A stretch of DNA of 64,000 nucleotides from Yamagishiella unicocca (lineage: Eukaryota > Chlorophyta > Chlorophyceae > Chlamydomonadales > Volvocaceae), in NCBI GenBank assembly GCA_003116995.1, contig BDSL01000086.1, positions 372,001 to 436,000 on the forward strand. The letters run 5' to 3'. How positions within the stretch are numbered: the first letter of the stretch is position 1; every line of letters starts with the position of its first letter. A program made the translations under genes and the position numbers. The notes under the pieces were generated by a model. It was not told where the DNA came from. It saw nothing but the letters and a program-made list of their open reading frames with translations, and made no database searches. Positions 45,979 through 58,480 of this stretch are shown here, piece by piece.

Positions 45979-48900
45979 GCCTCTGGGCAGCGGAAGTCCA
46001 GCTAGCTGCAGTGTGTATGTCGCGGGCGGCGCCTGCAGGTTCAGCGTGTAATCATAAGGCCTTGATGCCCGGAAGGGGTCACGGCGCAAACAATAATGAG
46101 AGGGTGCAGCTTGGAGGGGTAGATGGGAAGGTGTATGTGTCAAGAGGGGCTGACGGTAGTAGTATGGACCGTGGTAAACATGCGGTGTTGCAGCTCGAGC
46201 AGTCTCATTGTCAGGGCGGTCGGTAGGCTCGTCGCTTGGAAGAGAGCTGGCTGGTAGAGCTGCGGTGAGGGCCGCCTGCAGCGGTGACTCGGCCCTGGGT
46301 CGCCGCCATTGCGTCCGGTGATCCTTTACTGCGTAGGTCTAGTCAGAAGGTTAAGTAGAGGTAGAAGGTTCTATTACGTAATACAGGGGGCGCCTACTTA
46401 GGAAAATGAATAGCGATGTAGATGAGCAAGAGTATTCGCTGGATGGGGAATGACAAGGCTCCGATGTCAAGCATGTTGAAGCCTGTGAGTTTGCTGCGGA
46501 GGCCGCGCAAGTGCCGGGTACTGATGCCTGCCCGGTGCCCCATCCGCCCTGCTGGAACAGTATGGGGTCCAAAAGAGTGAAAAGATTAACTACAACTTCA
46601 GTCACGTTTTGTTGTTGACGCGCTGAAGGAGGAGCGATTTGGAGCCAAATGACCGTCTGGCCGTAATTTTTGTTGTGTTCGCGCGAATGTGTCATCTGAA
46701 GGAAGGTACGCGACAGTACTAGGCAGTCGTACTTGCATATGCAAGAGGCAGGGCATGCCAACAGGGATAACAGCTATTTATGGCATTGGCTGAGACGTAA
46801 TGATGAACATGGACTGACATGGATTGTGTGTTGCTTCTTGTCGACCGCAACATGAGATGGCCGAGAGCCATGTTTCTATGTGTAGCACTATCATGGCCCC
46901 AAATGCTCGTTCGTCAGGTTTGCGGGCATAATCACGGCTCTGACCGAATCCATAATCACCATCGAACCACGCGGCAGGCACCTGCCAGCAGCAAATGGCA
47001 GCACGCGCACAGGCGCCTGCAGCTGCAGCATCAGTCTGTACGAGTCCTGTGAATTCGGTGGACGAGGAGGTAAGGAAAGCAACGAACCCGACGGCACTAC
47101 GGTATTGGAGCACCCGGCCTGCCCGGGGTTAGACCTCGTTCCACGCGTGGTTGGCAGTCATCACTCGTGTGCTCCTTTTAGACCCGTCTCTGCCGGATGC
47201 GGCAGGAGAAGCGGTGCGATACCAGGAAGCCAAGGGCGAGGAATTATGGTTGGTTTTTCCTTAAGCTATAATTAAGGAAGGTTGTCAAAACTGTGGTCAA
47301 AACTGCGGAACGGCCAGCTGACATATGTAGGTTAGGCGCGTGGAATTTGGATGCAAGTTGTATATGAAGGGTCCATGGATGGTCCGTGTGCCGGCCCATC
47401 CCTTGTCCGCCACGCCACGTCTCTGGGCCTTTGTTCGGGGTTTCTGGTGGTTTGCCGTATCTCGGCCGACTGGTTAATCCTTCCTGCATCTCATGACTCT
47501 CCCTTATGGCGACTTACGGTCTGGGTCCCACTATTGCCTTTACGAAGTCAACATTTCCGGCACATTGTTAGGCCTCAAATTCGTGACGCTTGCATGGGTA
47601 TCGCGCCTACACGCACACAGCCGCACCATCAGTCCGTTTGCAATGTTCCTGCCGAGATCGTCATCTTGCACGATTGTATGAACATCATCTTGCGAATCAG
47701 CGCACGCGCGGCAGTTGCTTACTTGCAGCACGTTATGGCGATTGCTGTGGCATGGCGCGTTGGCACTACAAATTTGGTAATGTTCGCACAAGAGGGGATG
47801 TCGCGCACGACCATACCATACACGCCATAGCTGTATGCAGCAGGACCTCAGAGATCAGGAGACCCCATCTTCTGCGCACGTTACCAAGACGTTACTCCAC
47901 TTAAAAGCCCACGCTACGGTATCACTAGTTCGGTTGAGTTTGCTGCAGCCGGCGACCCATGTACGTCAACAACTGGTGCTCTCGACTTTTCTGGCATATG
48001 GTTGCCCACTGGGCGTGAAGGCAAGGTCTGAGCGTCAATGCACGTGACGTCGCTCCGGTATGGCAGCTGAAACATGCCTTACATGCAAGATCTGCCGTCG
48101 TAGTATAACAAACAGGATCTGCTTGGGGTGGGAATATGTTAATCGAGGAACCGGGGCTTTATCCGGCAAGCCCTCCAAGAATAGCGAGGTTCGCTTCACC
48201 TTAGCTATCGCAATTGTAACGTAGTCGAGCAGAAAACTGTGACCAAATAATTTGAGCAGACAAGGAAAAACCCATTAAAAACCAGGTGTACGACAACCAA
48301 TCCCAATGCACCAACAGCCCCAAGCTGAGTTTTTCCTTGTAAGGCATGTCTAGTCCATTTCGCCATCCAAATGCAGTATGCTACCAGTGGCTTTCACCGG
48401 AGCGTTGCAATGTGAAGGGGATCCGACCCAAGGCGGCCAGATGCTGATGAAAACAATGTCACTAAGGGTTGTTAAGCCGTCGGCACACATGCACACCCGC
48501 AAGCCGCCTTTTGTCCGTCATTGGCACCAAAATCGGGTGCGAACCTTACCCCAAAATCATGTACCACGAACCGGCCGCACAAGGAAGACGCCTCGGTACA
48601 AGCGGCAGCCGGGCAGAACAATGTCAGCCTGTCGTACACTTCCCAGCGCGCGGCGCACGTTGAGTACTTCCGCTTAGTTCCCGCACCCTAGGGCGCCATC
48701 CAAAAATAACTTTTATCATAATACCACTCCCTACTCCAGCAACGGCCATGCAGGGTGGCGCCGTATCACGCCTCCCCTTATTCCATGGCAGACCAGGCAT
48801 GCTGGCGAGTCCTTTGCGGCGCCGCTTCCAGCGCTTGCACGCAACCGCAATCGCACAGCGCACCACGGTTCACCGGGTAAGGCTCTAGCGCAGGTATTTT

Positions 48901-49436
48901 GGGAAGGCAGAGGCGTCCAAAAGGGAGACCCTCACATGCTTCACTCAACTCCTCGTGATGCTATGGCAGTCAACTCACCTCGGCCGGAACCCTCCTGCTA
49001 CCCAAAGATATTTCAGAATCAAGCCCTCTGAACAAGCCGAACTTGCGGTCGTTCAGTGCATGCACTACCGATGGATGGGCAGCAGCGCAAGTCAGCTCAA
49101 AACCATCCAACCAGCACCGCACAACAAGGACCGCACGAACACCCCCCAGACCGAACCGTGGCTGACGGCCACGACAGCTCGCTGCTCCCAGCAAAGCTAC
49201 TAAAACATGACGGCTCGGACGGGTCTCACACCAGATCGCTGTTTTCGACTCCAACTCCAACTCCACTAAGGCCTCGCCAGCGTCGCATCCTCCAAAGCTG
49301 TACGTAGCAGGCTCACTAGTGGCCATACCGCTGCGGCCTCGCTCTCCCTGCGGAACGCAAGCCGCCCTGCGACACACGTCGCTTCAAAGTGCGCTCCCAC
49401 AACGTTAGCTCCCTTCAGTTCGCCTCTCTGCTGCAT
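45979..49436. other. Convergent spacer between NIT1 and MDH
   Basis: Two 3' ends face each other across 3.5 kb. TGTAA at 46047-46051 is the likely NIT1 poly(A) signal, about 70 bp after the stop. The remainder has no coding pattern that I recognise. Confidence 0.5.
46047..46051 (+). terminator. TGTAA poly(A) signal of NIT1
   Basis: Green-algal TGTAA motif 68 bp downstream of the NIT1 stop codon. Confidence 0.6.
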
Positions 49437-52315
49437 TTAGTTCTCCCCCGGCACGGTGGTGTCCTCGGCGCCGCGCAGTGCGCAGGAGCCACCCATCATA
49501 CCAATCATGTGAGACACGCACTCCTTCTCCTTCTGAAGCTCGTCCTCGCTTGCACGAATCTTGCTGCGCAGCCACTCATCCACGATGAAGTCATCGCAGA
49601 TCTCGTAGTCACCGTCACCCTTAGACCTGGATTTGGAGTAACAGAGTCGTGCTCTAGTTGGGTGATGCTCTGGTTGGGTGTTGGATCGCGAGCCGCGATC
49701 CGTGGACCGAGACAGTTGCCAAGCCATGGAAACTAGCGCGTGCTTGAACAGTAAACCGATTCGTGGCATCGAGCTCATGAGTTCCCGAGAGCGTGGAACC
49801 CTGGACCTTCCAGCAGCGTGGGTTGATGCTTAAATGGACAATCTGGCAGTGAATTAACCTACGGATGTGGAGTGAAGCGTTCACGCACCGGCAGGGGAAT
49901 GAGAAGACGAGGCCCTCGCGAACACCGTACGGGTTGCCGTCAGAGATGACGCCAGTGGAGAAGCAGTCGCCAGGTGCCGTGGGGATGACCAGCGCGCGAA
50001 TCGCGTCGGCCACAGACACCGCGGTGGAGGCAGCAGAGGAGCGGCCCCACTTCTTGATCAGCGCGCCACCGCGCTGCGCCACCTTGGGTGTGAACTCCTC
50101 GCGGAACCACTTCATGTCGCCGATGACATCGGTGGCCGGCATGCCGCCGATGCGAGCGTTGATGTAGTCCGGCACCTGCACACAGACAGCAACAGTATCA
50201 TGTCATCGGTATGCCCCTATGTAGGCCCTTCGGTCGCCACCATGATACGAGTTCCGCGGTTCGATGGCTGCGCAAAGCCACAAGCTGCACAATTGCGGCC
50301 ATGATGCTTCGGAGGGATTGCCAACGCATTGTCGAGGATTGTTGCGGTTTGTCCGAGAGCCCAACATCGAACACATGATCTACTCGGCGCATGCGCACGC
50401 AATCCGTCCGGCTGGAGCCGTCCTCGGGTCTCTGGATGGAGTGGCGCAAAATAGCATGCCCGGCCTTGAAGATGCGGCCCCAGGGCAACTCGCCATCCGA
50501 GGTATCAGTCCGTCGCGCACGCCTGTCCACGTGCCGCAGCAGGCAGACACACATTTCGACCACCCAACCAGCCTAGACCGCACCTGTGTGGTCGAGTGGT
50601 TGCCCCAAATCGCCGTGCGGGAGATGGACGTGTAGAACTTGCCCGACTTGAGGGCAAGCTGGCACTTAGCGCGGTTTTCATCCAGGCGCGTGAGCGCGTG
50701 GAAGTTCTTGCGCGGAATGTTTGGGGCGTTCTCCATCGCAATCAAAGCGTTGGTGTTGCAAGGGTTGCCAACGACAAGAATCTTGCAGTTGCGGCTGGCG
50801 GACTCGTTCAGCGCACGGCCCTGCGGCGGCGCAGATATTAGGATCGGTAAAGTGCAGTCGTACCCGATATTCTTCTAGTAGCCCGCAAGCACAACCCCTA
50901 CGCTGTGTCATACAACCCCTACGGTGCTCCAATAGCGCATGCCATTGGCATGGTGAAACCCTTATGCAGTGCTGGGTGGCATGTCCACAATACCTCTGAA
51001 CACCTCTGTGGTCTGCCTCATACTGACCACCGCCACCGGATGGGGCATGCATGGGAACGTGTGTAACCAGAAGCGGACTGCATGGACGTGCTTCATTAGC
51101 TTTTGTACTCGTCACTAAAAAGGAACCAACCCATCGAGTGCATCAGATGGAGTTGGCCAGTACCCAGTCGCTCCTCCTGGAGTTACCCTATAAAATAATG
51201 CACCCAGCCCTGTTCTCTTTCCTTGCCATGTACGAATGCCAACGCCACTTCCATTGAGCGCAGCTACCTAGTTGCAGGTTGTGAACTCTAAACCAACTCC
51301 AGGCTGGACGTGATCCAAATGCACGAGGGAAATCAAAACAAGCATGAACGCATGCAGAGTGCTGTCCCGGCCCAGTGACCTCACTCCCATGCACAGCGCG
51401 CACGACAGTGGGTGGGGACGGCGGTGTAACACGGAAGGTTTAGCGATTACTACGGCCTGAGGCATTACCTGGACTTGGAAGATCTCGCCGTTTTGGTTCA
51501 GCAGGTCAGCGCGCTCCATTCCCGGACCACGCGGCTTAGCACCAATCATCAGGGCCCAGTCAGCGTCGCCGAAAACTTCGTAGGGGTCCGTGCCGATGGA
51601 GACCTGCACGAGACCCAAGAAACAGGAAACCAGCGTGAGAGCAGCTCGGTGCCTGTCATCTTTTATACGCGCGTACATGTGTGCGAAATTCCCACCTCGC
51701 GTAGAAGCGGGTACAGGCTGTCCTCCAGCTCCATCGCGACGCCCTCGAGCGCCTCCTTTGAGCGCTCGCTGCCAAGCAGCTGAAGTGCGATAGGCTGGTC
51801 CTTGCCATACACCTCACCAGAGGCAAGCTACATTACAAAGAAGGATGCGGTCAACGAGGTAAACAGAATGTGACCTGCATGTGCGCAACTTTGCGACTGG
51901 CAGAGCGCACTGGAGGTATATAGATGCGCCCTCCAAACGACAGAATGTTTAATGTAGCTTAGCCTCACCATGAACAAGAGGTGGTTGGCGATGTTGCCGG
52001 AAGCGCCGGTCACTGCGACCCTCACCGTCTTCTTCCAGCTGCGGGTCAGCGACGGATCCTCCTGCAAGCACACGCACATATCTTTTAGAGGATATTGATC
52101 CGACCAACTGGACGGACAGCGCTCCTCACGTTTTGGGTGTCATAAGAAAGGCGGAAGACTCCATATGGCTTCTTAGTCTCGGCCGCCGCGGCGGGCGGCG
52201 CCTGTGCTGCGACTGAGCGGACCGTGACAGCAGGTGTGCGGCTCACGGATGAGCGCGTAGCGTTGCGCGACAGGCCTGCGGACATCAGCGCCAAGCGGTG
52301 AACTCCGGAGGCCAT
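49437..52315 (-). CDS. MDH5: NADP-dependent malate dehydrogenase, chloroplast
   Basis: Light-activated stromal enzyme converting oxaloacetate to malate with NADPH (malate valve). Exons on the minus strand: 52315-52130, 52061-51969, 51827-51696, 51603-51469, 50820-50584, 50175-49889 and 49626-49437, all in phase, giving 419 residues. The Rossmann motif reads [16 protein letters not shown], followed by [33 protein letters not shown], and the substrate and catalytic regions [14 protein letters not shown] and [15 protein letters not shown]. The C-terminal extension [16 protein letters not shown]...TTVPGEN holds the two regulatory Cys of the plastid NADP enzyme. The N-terminal extension and transit peptide contain no Cys, as reported for Chlamydomonas and unlike land plants. 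An upstream in-frame ATG at 52351 would add 12 residues. It lies just beyond NIT1, as in the Chlamydomonas neighbourhood. Confidence 0.94.
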
Positions 52316-53832
52316 GGCGACTGAGGCGCGATTTTTACAACTCACCCGCATCCAAACGCTGCTTCATGCTGAAGGCCATTTCGTTTATTGATGGCTTTAC
52401 GAAAGATATCAAGACCAAACAGATTGTGTGCCTAGGTAGACGAAGTTGTGAGAGGTATGGAGGGCTTTTGGGTTCGCTGCCGTATAACTTTGGACGAGCG
52501 TAATGGGAGAACTGATCTGACGGACCTACAATATGTTGCTGAATGTGTAAAAAATAAGTAAATCGATGGTTTAGGTTTAGGCAGCAAGGCCACTGACGCG
52601 TTGATGTGCGTGAGCCGCGTGTGCATGCGGGATTCCTCCAACACCCGTGCAATGCGTGAAGTCAGAAGTATCCAACACCTATGGCTCATCGCATTGACTT
52701 GATTTGGGTCACCCAGGCACACGCGTTGCATGGTTTATCCGCTTATGGTTGTCGCGTGTCGGAGTTACACAAATGGTAGCCTGCGTCAATGAGCGCATGC
52801 CACCTTGCACGCATGCCACCTTGATTCATTACAGTCAGCTTTATGTGTTCCTTTTCCGCGAGCATGGCGGCGTCACACAGGTTGTTCCGAGAGACCCTTC
52901 GGTGTAACCCATAATAGTAGGCGCCCTTAGGCGCTTAGTAGGCCAGGGGACATGAAATCCTTCCGTTCGCATGGCTCACCACAAAACGATCCGCTTTGCC
53001 CACCGGGGGCTGTTGCGCTGTGGGTGGTGTACTTTTGGGCGCTGCCTGGATTGTAGACAGTATTTGCATGCGCAGCGTTCCAAACCCCCTTACCGGCCCA
53101 GTTAAATGCCTACGAGTCTGAGGCCTACAGCTTGCAATGCAGCTGTTAACGAAAAACTGGCAAACCCTTATGAACTACCCGTGTCGGTGGCCGTCTTCGT
53201 CGATTGGTCGCACGCAGGAGTTCCTTCAGTACTCGGCATGACGGCATGTACACGCCGCCGGCTATCCTGAACCCTGTCGAGATAACAATGAAATGCCCTA
53301 TGTCGAGGGCGGCCTATTTTCGGAATGGGTTTGCAGGCGAGCGGGTTCAGGATGGGGAGGATGACTAACCTCGATCGCCAAGGGAGTAAAGCGGCAGGGG
53401 CCCCTGCTAGCCCAGGCTGCTATGGAAATGGCAAATGGATGTTAGGTTAACACGATCTGCGATATTCATATTGAACACAAAAATTATCCCATGCGCAAAC
53501 CATAGGAACCTGATGGACCATACTCCATAGTCCCGTTCCAGGACGTTCCCGCGCAATCCGTACAAGCTCTCCATTGGCAATTTGACAAACGTTTGATGAT
53601 TTTTCCATAGGATAAATATTGCTTGCTTATTCAGCTTTCCAACGGAGCGTACTGAGCAGGCGGTATCTCGATACATCGAGAAGTATTTGCGGAGGACACT
53701 TAGGTGGCTTCCGTTTTCCATGTGCAACCATCAGCGACACTAAGCTGTGAAAGGAGCCTAGTTATTAATTATCTGCAAAAGTACTGACGTGCGTTCCCTC
53801 GCTAGCGTTGAGGACTACCGGTACAGCATTCC
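52316..53832. other. Divergent spacer between MDH and the PIH1-domain gene
   Basis: About 1.5 kb holding two promoters pointing apart. It is low in GC, with no gene or repeat recognised. Confidence 0.55.
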
Positions 53833-56800
53833 ATGACACCCTCAACGAAGGAGCCAGATGTATTAGGAAAGGGCCTAAAAGATCTCAATCTCACGCACGA
53901 GGTAAGGAAAAGCTGCTGGGAAATACCGGCTTGTGCCTATTCGCGAGTACGCACACGACTCCCGCGCCTTCCCCCGATACTTTACGTGGTTGAACAGGAG
54001 CTGAACAAGTTTGAAAAGGCCTTTAAGGACCCTGAGTTTCTCAAACTATTTGAGGAATATGCTAAGGAGGTCTCCGACCCCAAGGTATGCTTACTGCAGG
54101 CTGGGTGCCACATGGGTAGTTGTCGATGAACTCGCGAGGCGGAGCAGGGTGTGGGGAACTACAGGCTTTGACTGCCAGGCGGGGAAGGCGCAGCTGTGCC
54201 TGCGTTGGGGGGTTGGGAATGGTGTCGCGAAGGGTGCGGCAATACCTAGACCGGAAACGCTTTGGCGTCTTCTACTCGAGTCTTGATGCCACGCTCCCAT
54301 CACGTACCCGGTGTCGAAAGTGCTCCCGCCTGCACATCCGCTGAGGCCTTGCGTGCCTCTTACCTTGACCCCATTGGACATGGGGCGCTCAACCCAAATC
54401 CCCGATAAGCAGCCGGTGCCAATACTCGGCCCCTTTCCCATTGAAGGTCAAGGCCGAGACCGACCAGTACCTTCGGGAGCTGGAGTTCCAGGGGCGAGCT
54501 GAGGACGTGTACGGCAAGGGTGTGCAGCTGTTGTCCCCAACGCCCGCACTGGTGCTCAAGTCAAAAGTCCTGCCGCAAAAGGGCGCCACGGCGGGCGTTG
54601 ACGTAGCCAACGACGCCTGCCTGCCTGTGGGTCAAAAGGTGTTTATCAACGTCTGCACAAGCGACAAGGTGCGTCGCTATGGGGGGGTGGGGCTTCGAGA
54701 TGCGGGATGGGAGATTTGGCCGCTGGGTTGCTTCGTGTGCCAGGACTCACTAACCATTACCTCAAAACCATTACCCCTTACCTCTTACCCCATCCGCTTA
54801 CCTCATCCGTTTTGCTGGCTGGTTGGTCCCCCAGGTGGACCGCTATAGCCTGAAGGACGCTAAGGATACCAGCGGGAGATCGGGCCGGCAGCTGAGCATC
54901 CCGCTGACGCTTGGGCCCAAGCGGATGGGCACCGATAAGCAGGGTGCGTGTGGGGCGGTCTGCCGAGATCACCGAAATCGGTACTAAGTGGTGTGGGTGT
55001 GACCAGCCTGACGGGGTTCAAGGGCTCGCTGTCGTGTCGGGAACAGCTGGCAGCGCCCTCCCACTCTCTGGGCTGGCATAGTAAATCCGCGAATCTCTCC
55101 CACCCGCCAAAGCTAGCGAAACCTTTCCCCCTCGGCGGCTGGCCTCTCATCGTGTTCGCAGTCCGTACATGCGCACCTAACCCAAGCCTTCTTGTCCACT
55201 CTACACCCCTGTCCTCAGGCCAGCCTGCCGCCGTATACGATTTTGCCGTACACCCGGATTCGGTGGAATTTGCGACCCGGAGCGCCCCCGTGTTCTCCAC
55301 GCTGGCGGAGACGGTGCGTTCGCGGGAGAGGAGTCTTACGGGGAGCTGCAGATAGGGGGCAGCGAGGAAACGCCTGCACACGGAAACGGGGTATGGGCCT
55401 AGGGAGGCGGGCGTGGGCTGTGCTGCGCTGCCGCGGCATGCATGGAGAATGGAGGAACGGAGAGCACGGCGAGAAGCTGGGGGGTCGCGGAGGAAGCGCC
55501 GCGCTGGGGGTCGCGGCTTGCTCGGGTGACTGCGGCCGTGGTCCTCCACAGGACCACACTGGGTGGGTAGGCGGAGGGCGGCCTGCAGCAACCGGCCATG
55601 TTGGTCCTCTGTCCCCCGCAGGCGCTGGAGCAAGTGGAGAAGGTGTCCCACAGCCGCCTGAGCCGCAACTGGCGGCGCCTCAACACGCGCTACAAGGCTA
55701 CTGAGGGATGCACGGAGCCGCCCGTGCAGTGCATCCGCACCGCTGAGGGCGGCGAGTCGGTGGGTGGCCGCCTGCGGCCCCAGGCGCACGTGCCGGCGGC
55801 GGATGTGCCGGGCGCCAAGACAGCGCCCAAGACCGCGGAGGGGCCGGCAGCGGCGGAAGCGGTGGGCGAGGCCGCTGGAAAGGGGCCCAGCAGTCGCAGC
55901 GGCTTCTCGTTCGACAAGAGCAAGGATAAGGCCGGCCGGAAGGCAGGAGGCCAGGAGTCGCAGCTCGAGATCAAGGTGGGTCGCTGAAACACGCACGCAC
56001 ACCCCGCAGTCCCCCGTGCCCCCCGCTACGTCCCTGCCGCTGTGCGGATGCACGTGCGTTGGATCCAGGCATGTCGAAGAGTGCCGTACGCCCACGCGCA
56101 CCCCGCACCGCAGCAGCAGCGCCGCGACAATTGCGCGCAGCTGGCAGCTGCACCGTCCGCTGCACTGTTCGCTGCACCATTCCCCAAAACGCAACCTCCC
56201 AAGCGGCTCCTCGTCCTTGCAACTGCGAAGCGGCCGTTGACCCAGTTCAGCTTCCCTTGCGCTGGTTTCTCAAGAGTCCGAAGCGGCCGCCATACGCCCC
56301 TCGCTCCCCCTCCTACCGCCCCATGACGCGCTGCCTGTACCATCCATCTTCCGCCACCTGCACAGGACCCCGCTCAGCCCGGCTACCTTCACGCTGGCGG
56401 CGCCGTCACCCCCGAGTGGAGCCTAGTGCACCGGGGGGAGACGGACCTGGCGGAGGCGTGGGGCGACGCGGGGCGTGGCTTGACGTTGGGGGCAAGCGTG
56501 CCCAAGGTAGGCCACGGGCGCCCGGGAGGGAGGGGGGGCGCAATGGCCACGTCGCGCGACGCGGAAAGAGGCGATTTAGTCGACAATGCTGACAAAAGAG
56601 GGAGTGAACGCAAGCTCGAGATTAATTGATTTGGGTCGCACCCCCCGCCAGTCTAGTCGTGGCGACCACTCCTCCTCGCTGCGCCTCCGCTGAGCTCCGG
56701 CCCTCCTCCACTGCGCAGGAGCTGCTGGTGCGGGTGACGATGCCTGACGTCACGTCGGCGGCGGCAGTGGACTTGGATGTGGGGGAGAAGCGGCTGACGC

Positions 56801-57803
56801 TCAAGGTACGGGTGGTACTGGGCGAGGGCGGAGGAAGGGAGGGATGCCAGCCCCCAAAGGGGGGGCCGCCAAGGAAAGAAACGGATGATGGGGCGATGAC
56901 CCAGGACAGGACATGTGACCTGGAGTACGGAAGCAATGGCCACACGCGGGCCGCTGGGCATGGGCCGCATCACCGCGTTCGTGAGGCGAGTTGATGTTCC
57001 ACGGTAGGCCCCCGATACTGGTCCTGCGTCGCCCGATCGAACCGCAATCGGACGACGGCTAAACCCTAACACCACACCAACCACCGACGCAGGTCCCTAA
57101 CCGCTACCACCTGGACGTGCCGCTGCCGTACGTTGTGGACGAGACCAAGGGCAAGGCGAAGTTTGATAAGGCCCGCAAGCAGCTGGAAATCACGTTGCCC
57201 GTCCTGCCGCCCCCGCCGCCGCCACCGCGGCCCGCGGCGCCGCCACCGGTGGTTGAGCTCCTGCAGCCGGGGCCCGCGGCGGAGGATCCGGAGCCTTGCG
57301 TTGGTGGTCCGGCTTGCGGAGATGTCCTCGAAGCGGCGGCGACGACTTCGGGTGCGTTGTGTGCCTCGGCTACAGCGGCGGTTGAGGTGGGGGCTGATGG
57401 TATCGAGGGCGCAGCGGCGGTGACATTGCCGGAGGCGCCCGCGGCCGTGAAGGCGGTGGCCGAGTCGTCGGCAGCATGTAGCGGAGCCACAGAGACGGAG
57501 GCGGTGACGTCCTCAAGCGGCGCCGGTGTTGAGGGGGACGATGCGGCGCGGCTGGTGCAGCTGACGGACAACGAGCGGAGGTGGCGGGAGCTGCACGCGC
57601 AGCAGCACCCGCAGGCCGAGGCAGTGGAGGGTGCGGACGCGGACGCTGCGGGTGCGAGCCCCGATGGCGTTGCGGAAGCCTGTGAGGCAGCGGGAGCGGC
57701 GCCCTCAGCGACTGCTGCTACCGCCAGTGCCGTTGAGGAGGTGGCGCCGACGGTGCTGCTTAAGCCGAGGCTGCGGCGGGACCTCGCAATGGAACTCGAC
57801 TGA
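53833..57803 (+). CDS. PF13: PIH1-domain dynein assembly factor, Kintoun/PF13-like
   Basis: Cytoplasmic co-chaperone factor for pre-assembly of axonemal dyneins. Exons 53833-53901, 53998-54084, 54447-54668, 54835-54943, 55219-55313, 55622-55975, 56366-56506, 56719-56805 and 57093-57803 join in phase, giving 624 residues. The PIH1 domain begins ELNKFEKAFKDPEFLKLFEEYAKEVSDPK and continues with GQKVFINVCTSDKVDRYSL, ending around RTAEGG. The C-terminal CS-like beta domain reads LLVRVTMPDVTSAAAVDLDV, RLTLKVPNRYHLDVPLPYVV and ARKQLEITLPV. A long Pro- then Ala/Glu-rich tail follows. The layout (PIH1 then CS) fits Kintoun/DNAAF2. I prefer PF13 from memory of its place near this cluster in Chlamydomonas; MOT48, another PIH protein, is the alternative. 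The start is the first ATG, with a 23-codon exon. Confidence 0.82.
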
Positions 57804-58480
57804 GTGGCTACGTGGCCTTGGGGAGAGGCTTCTTGTCCCAACGACGCGCCGCTCATCCTAACGACACGAGGGAACATGGTGGTGACTTCTCGCAAGGCAG
57901 GGCAACATGGCCGTAGATAGGGGTGCGATCTCGCACGCTTTTGCTCCGGCATAGAGCTTGCCAGATCCCTTGCCTCGATTCTTGGACTTTTGTAACATAA
58001 CGACGGGTGCCACTGCGCCGACCCAATTCAATTGCTGCATCCGGAGGTGTTCCACGACCAAAGCAATGTTTGCAGTTTGGGGGCAACTAGGTACGCATAT
58101 TGGGGGTCTGGTGCATGAGGCCTACGTTATGATTGTTTTTACACCAGGGTTCTCGATTGCCTTGCTACCACAGTCCTTAAGACGATGGCGCTGTATGCTG
58201 TTACAGCCGTCACTGAATTTACAAACCACTGACAGCTGGGCCGTGAGGCCGGCTTGATGCAGAGGAGGCTCGGGGGTACGACGGTTCCATCACTTTTGTA
58301 CATTTTGCTGTAAATGTTATTGCGTCGAGAATCAATAACTGCTTCAGAAGGATACGAACTACCTTGAAACGGTTGACGAGAGGACAGTTTCACTAAATTT
58401 CTGCTTGCAAGGTTGAGGCCAACTTCTTCGCTGCGACCTAATCACCTTCGATTTTTAAAAGCCAATCAACCTAGGAAAAA
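57804..58480. other. Spacer downstream of the PIH1-domain gene
   Basis: TGTAA at 57991-57995 is the likely poly(A) signal of the upstream gene. The rest carries the promoter of the next plus-strand gene; no other feature is seen. Confidence 0.55.
57991..57995 (+). terminator. TGTAA poly(A) signal of the PIH1-domain gene
   Basis: TGTAA about 190 bp after the stop at 57803, a normal 3'-UTR distance for volvocine algae. Confidence 0.55.
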
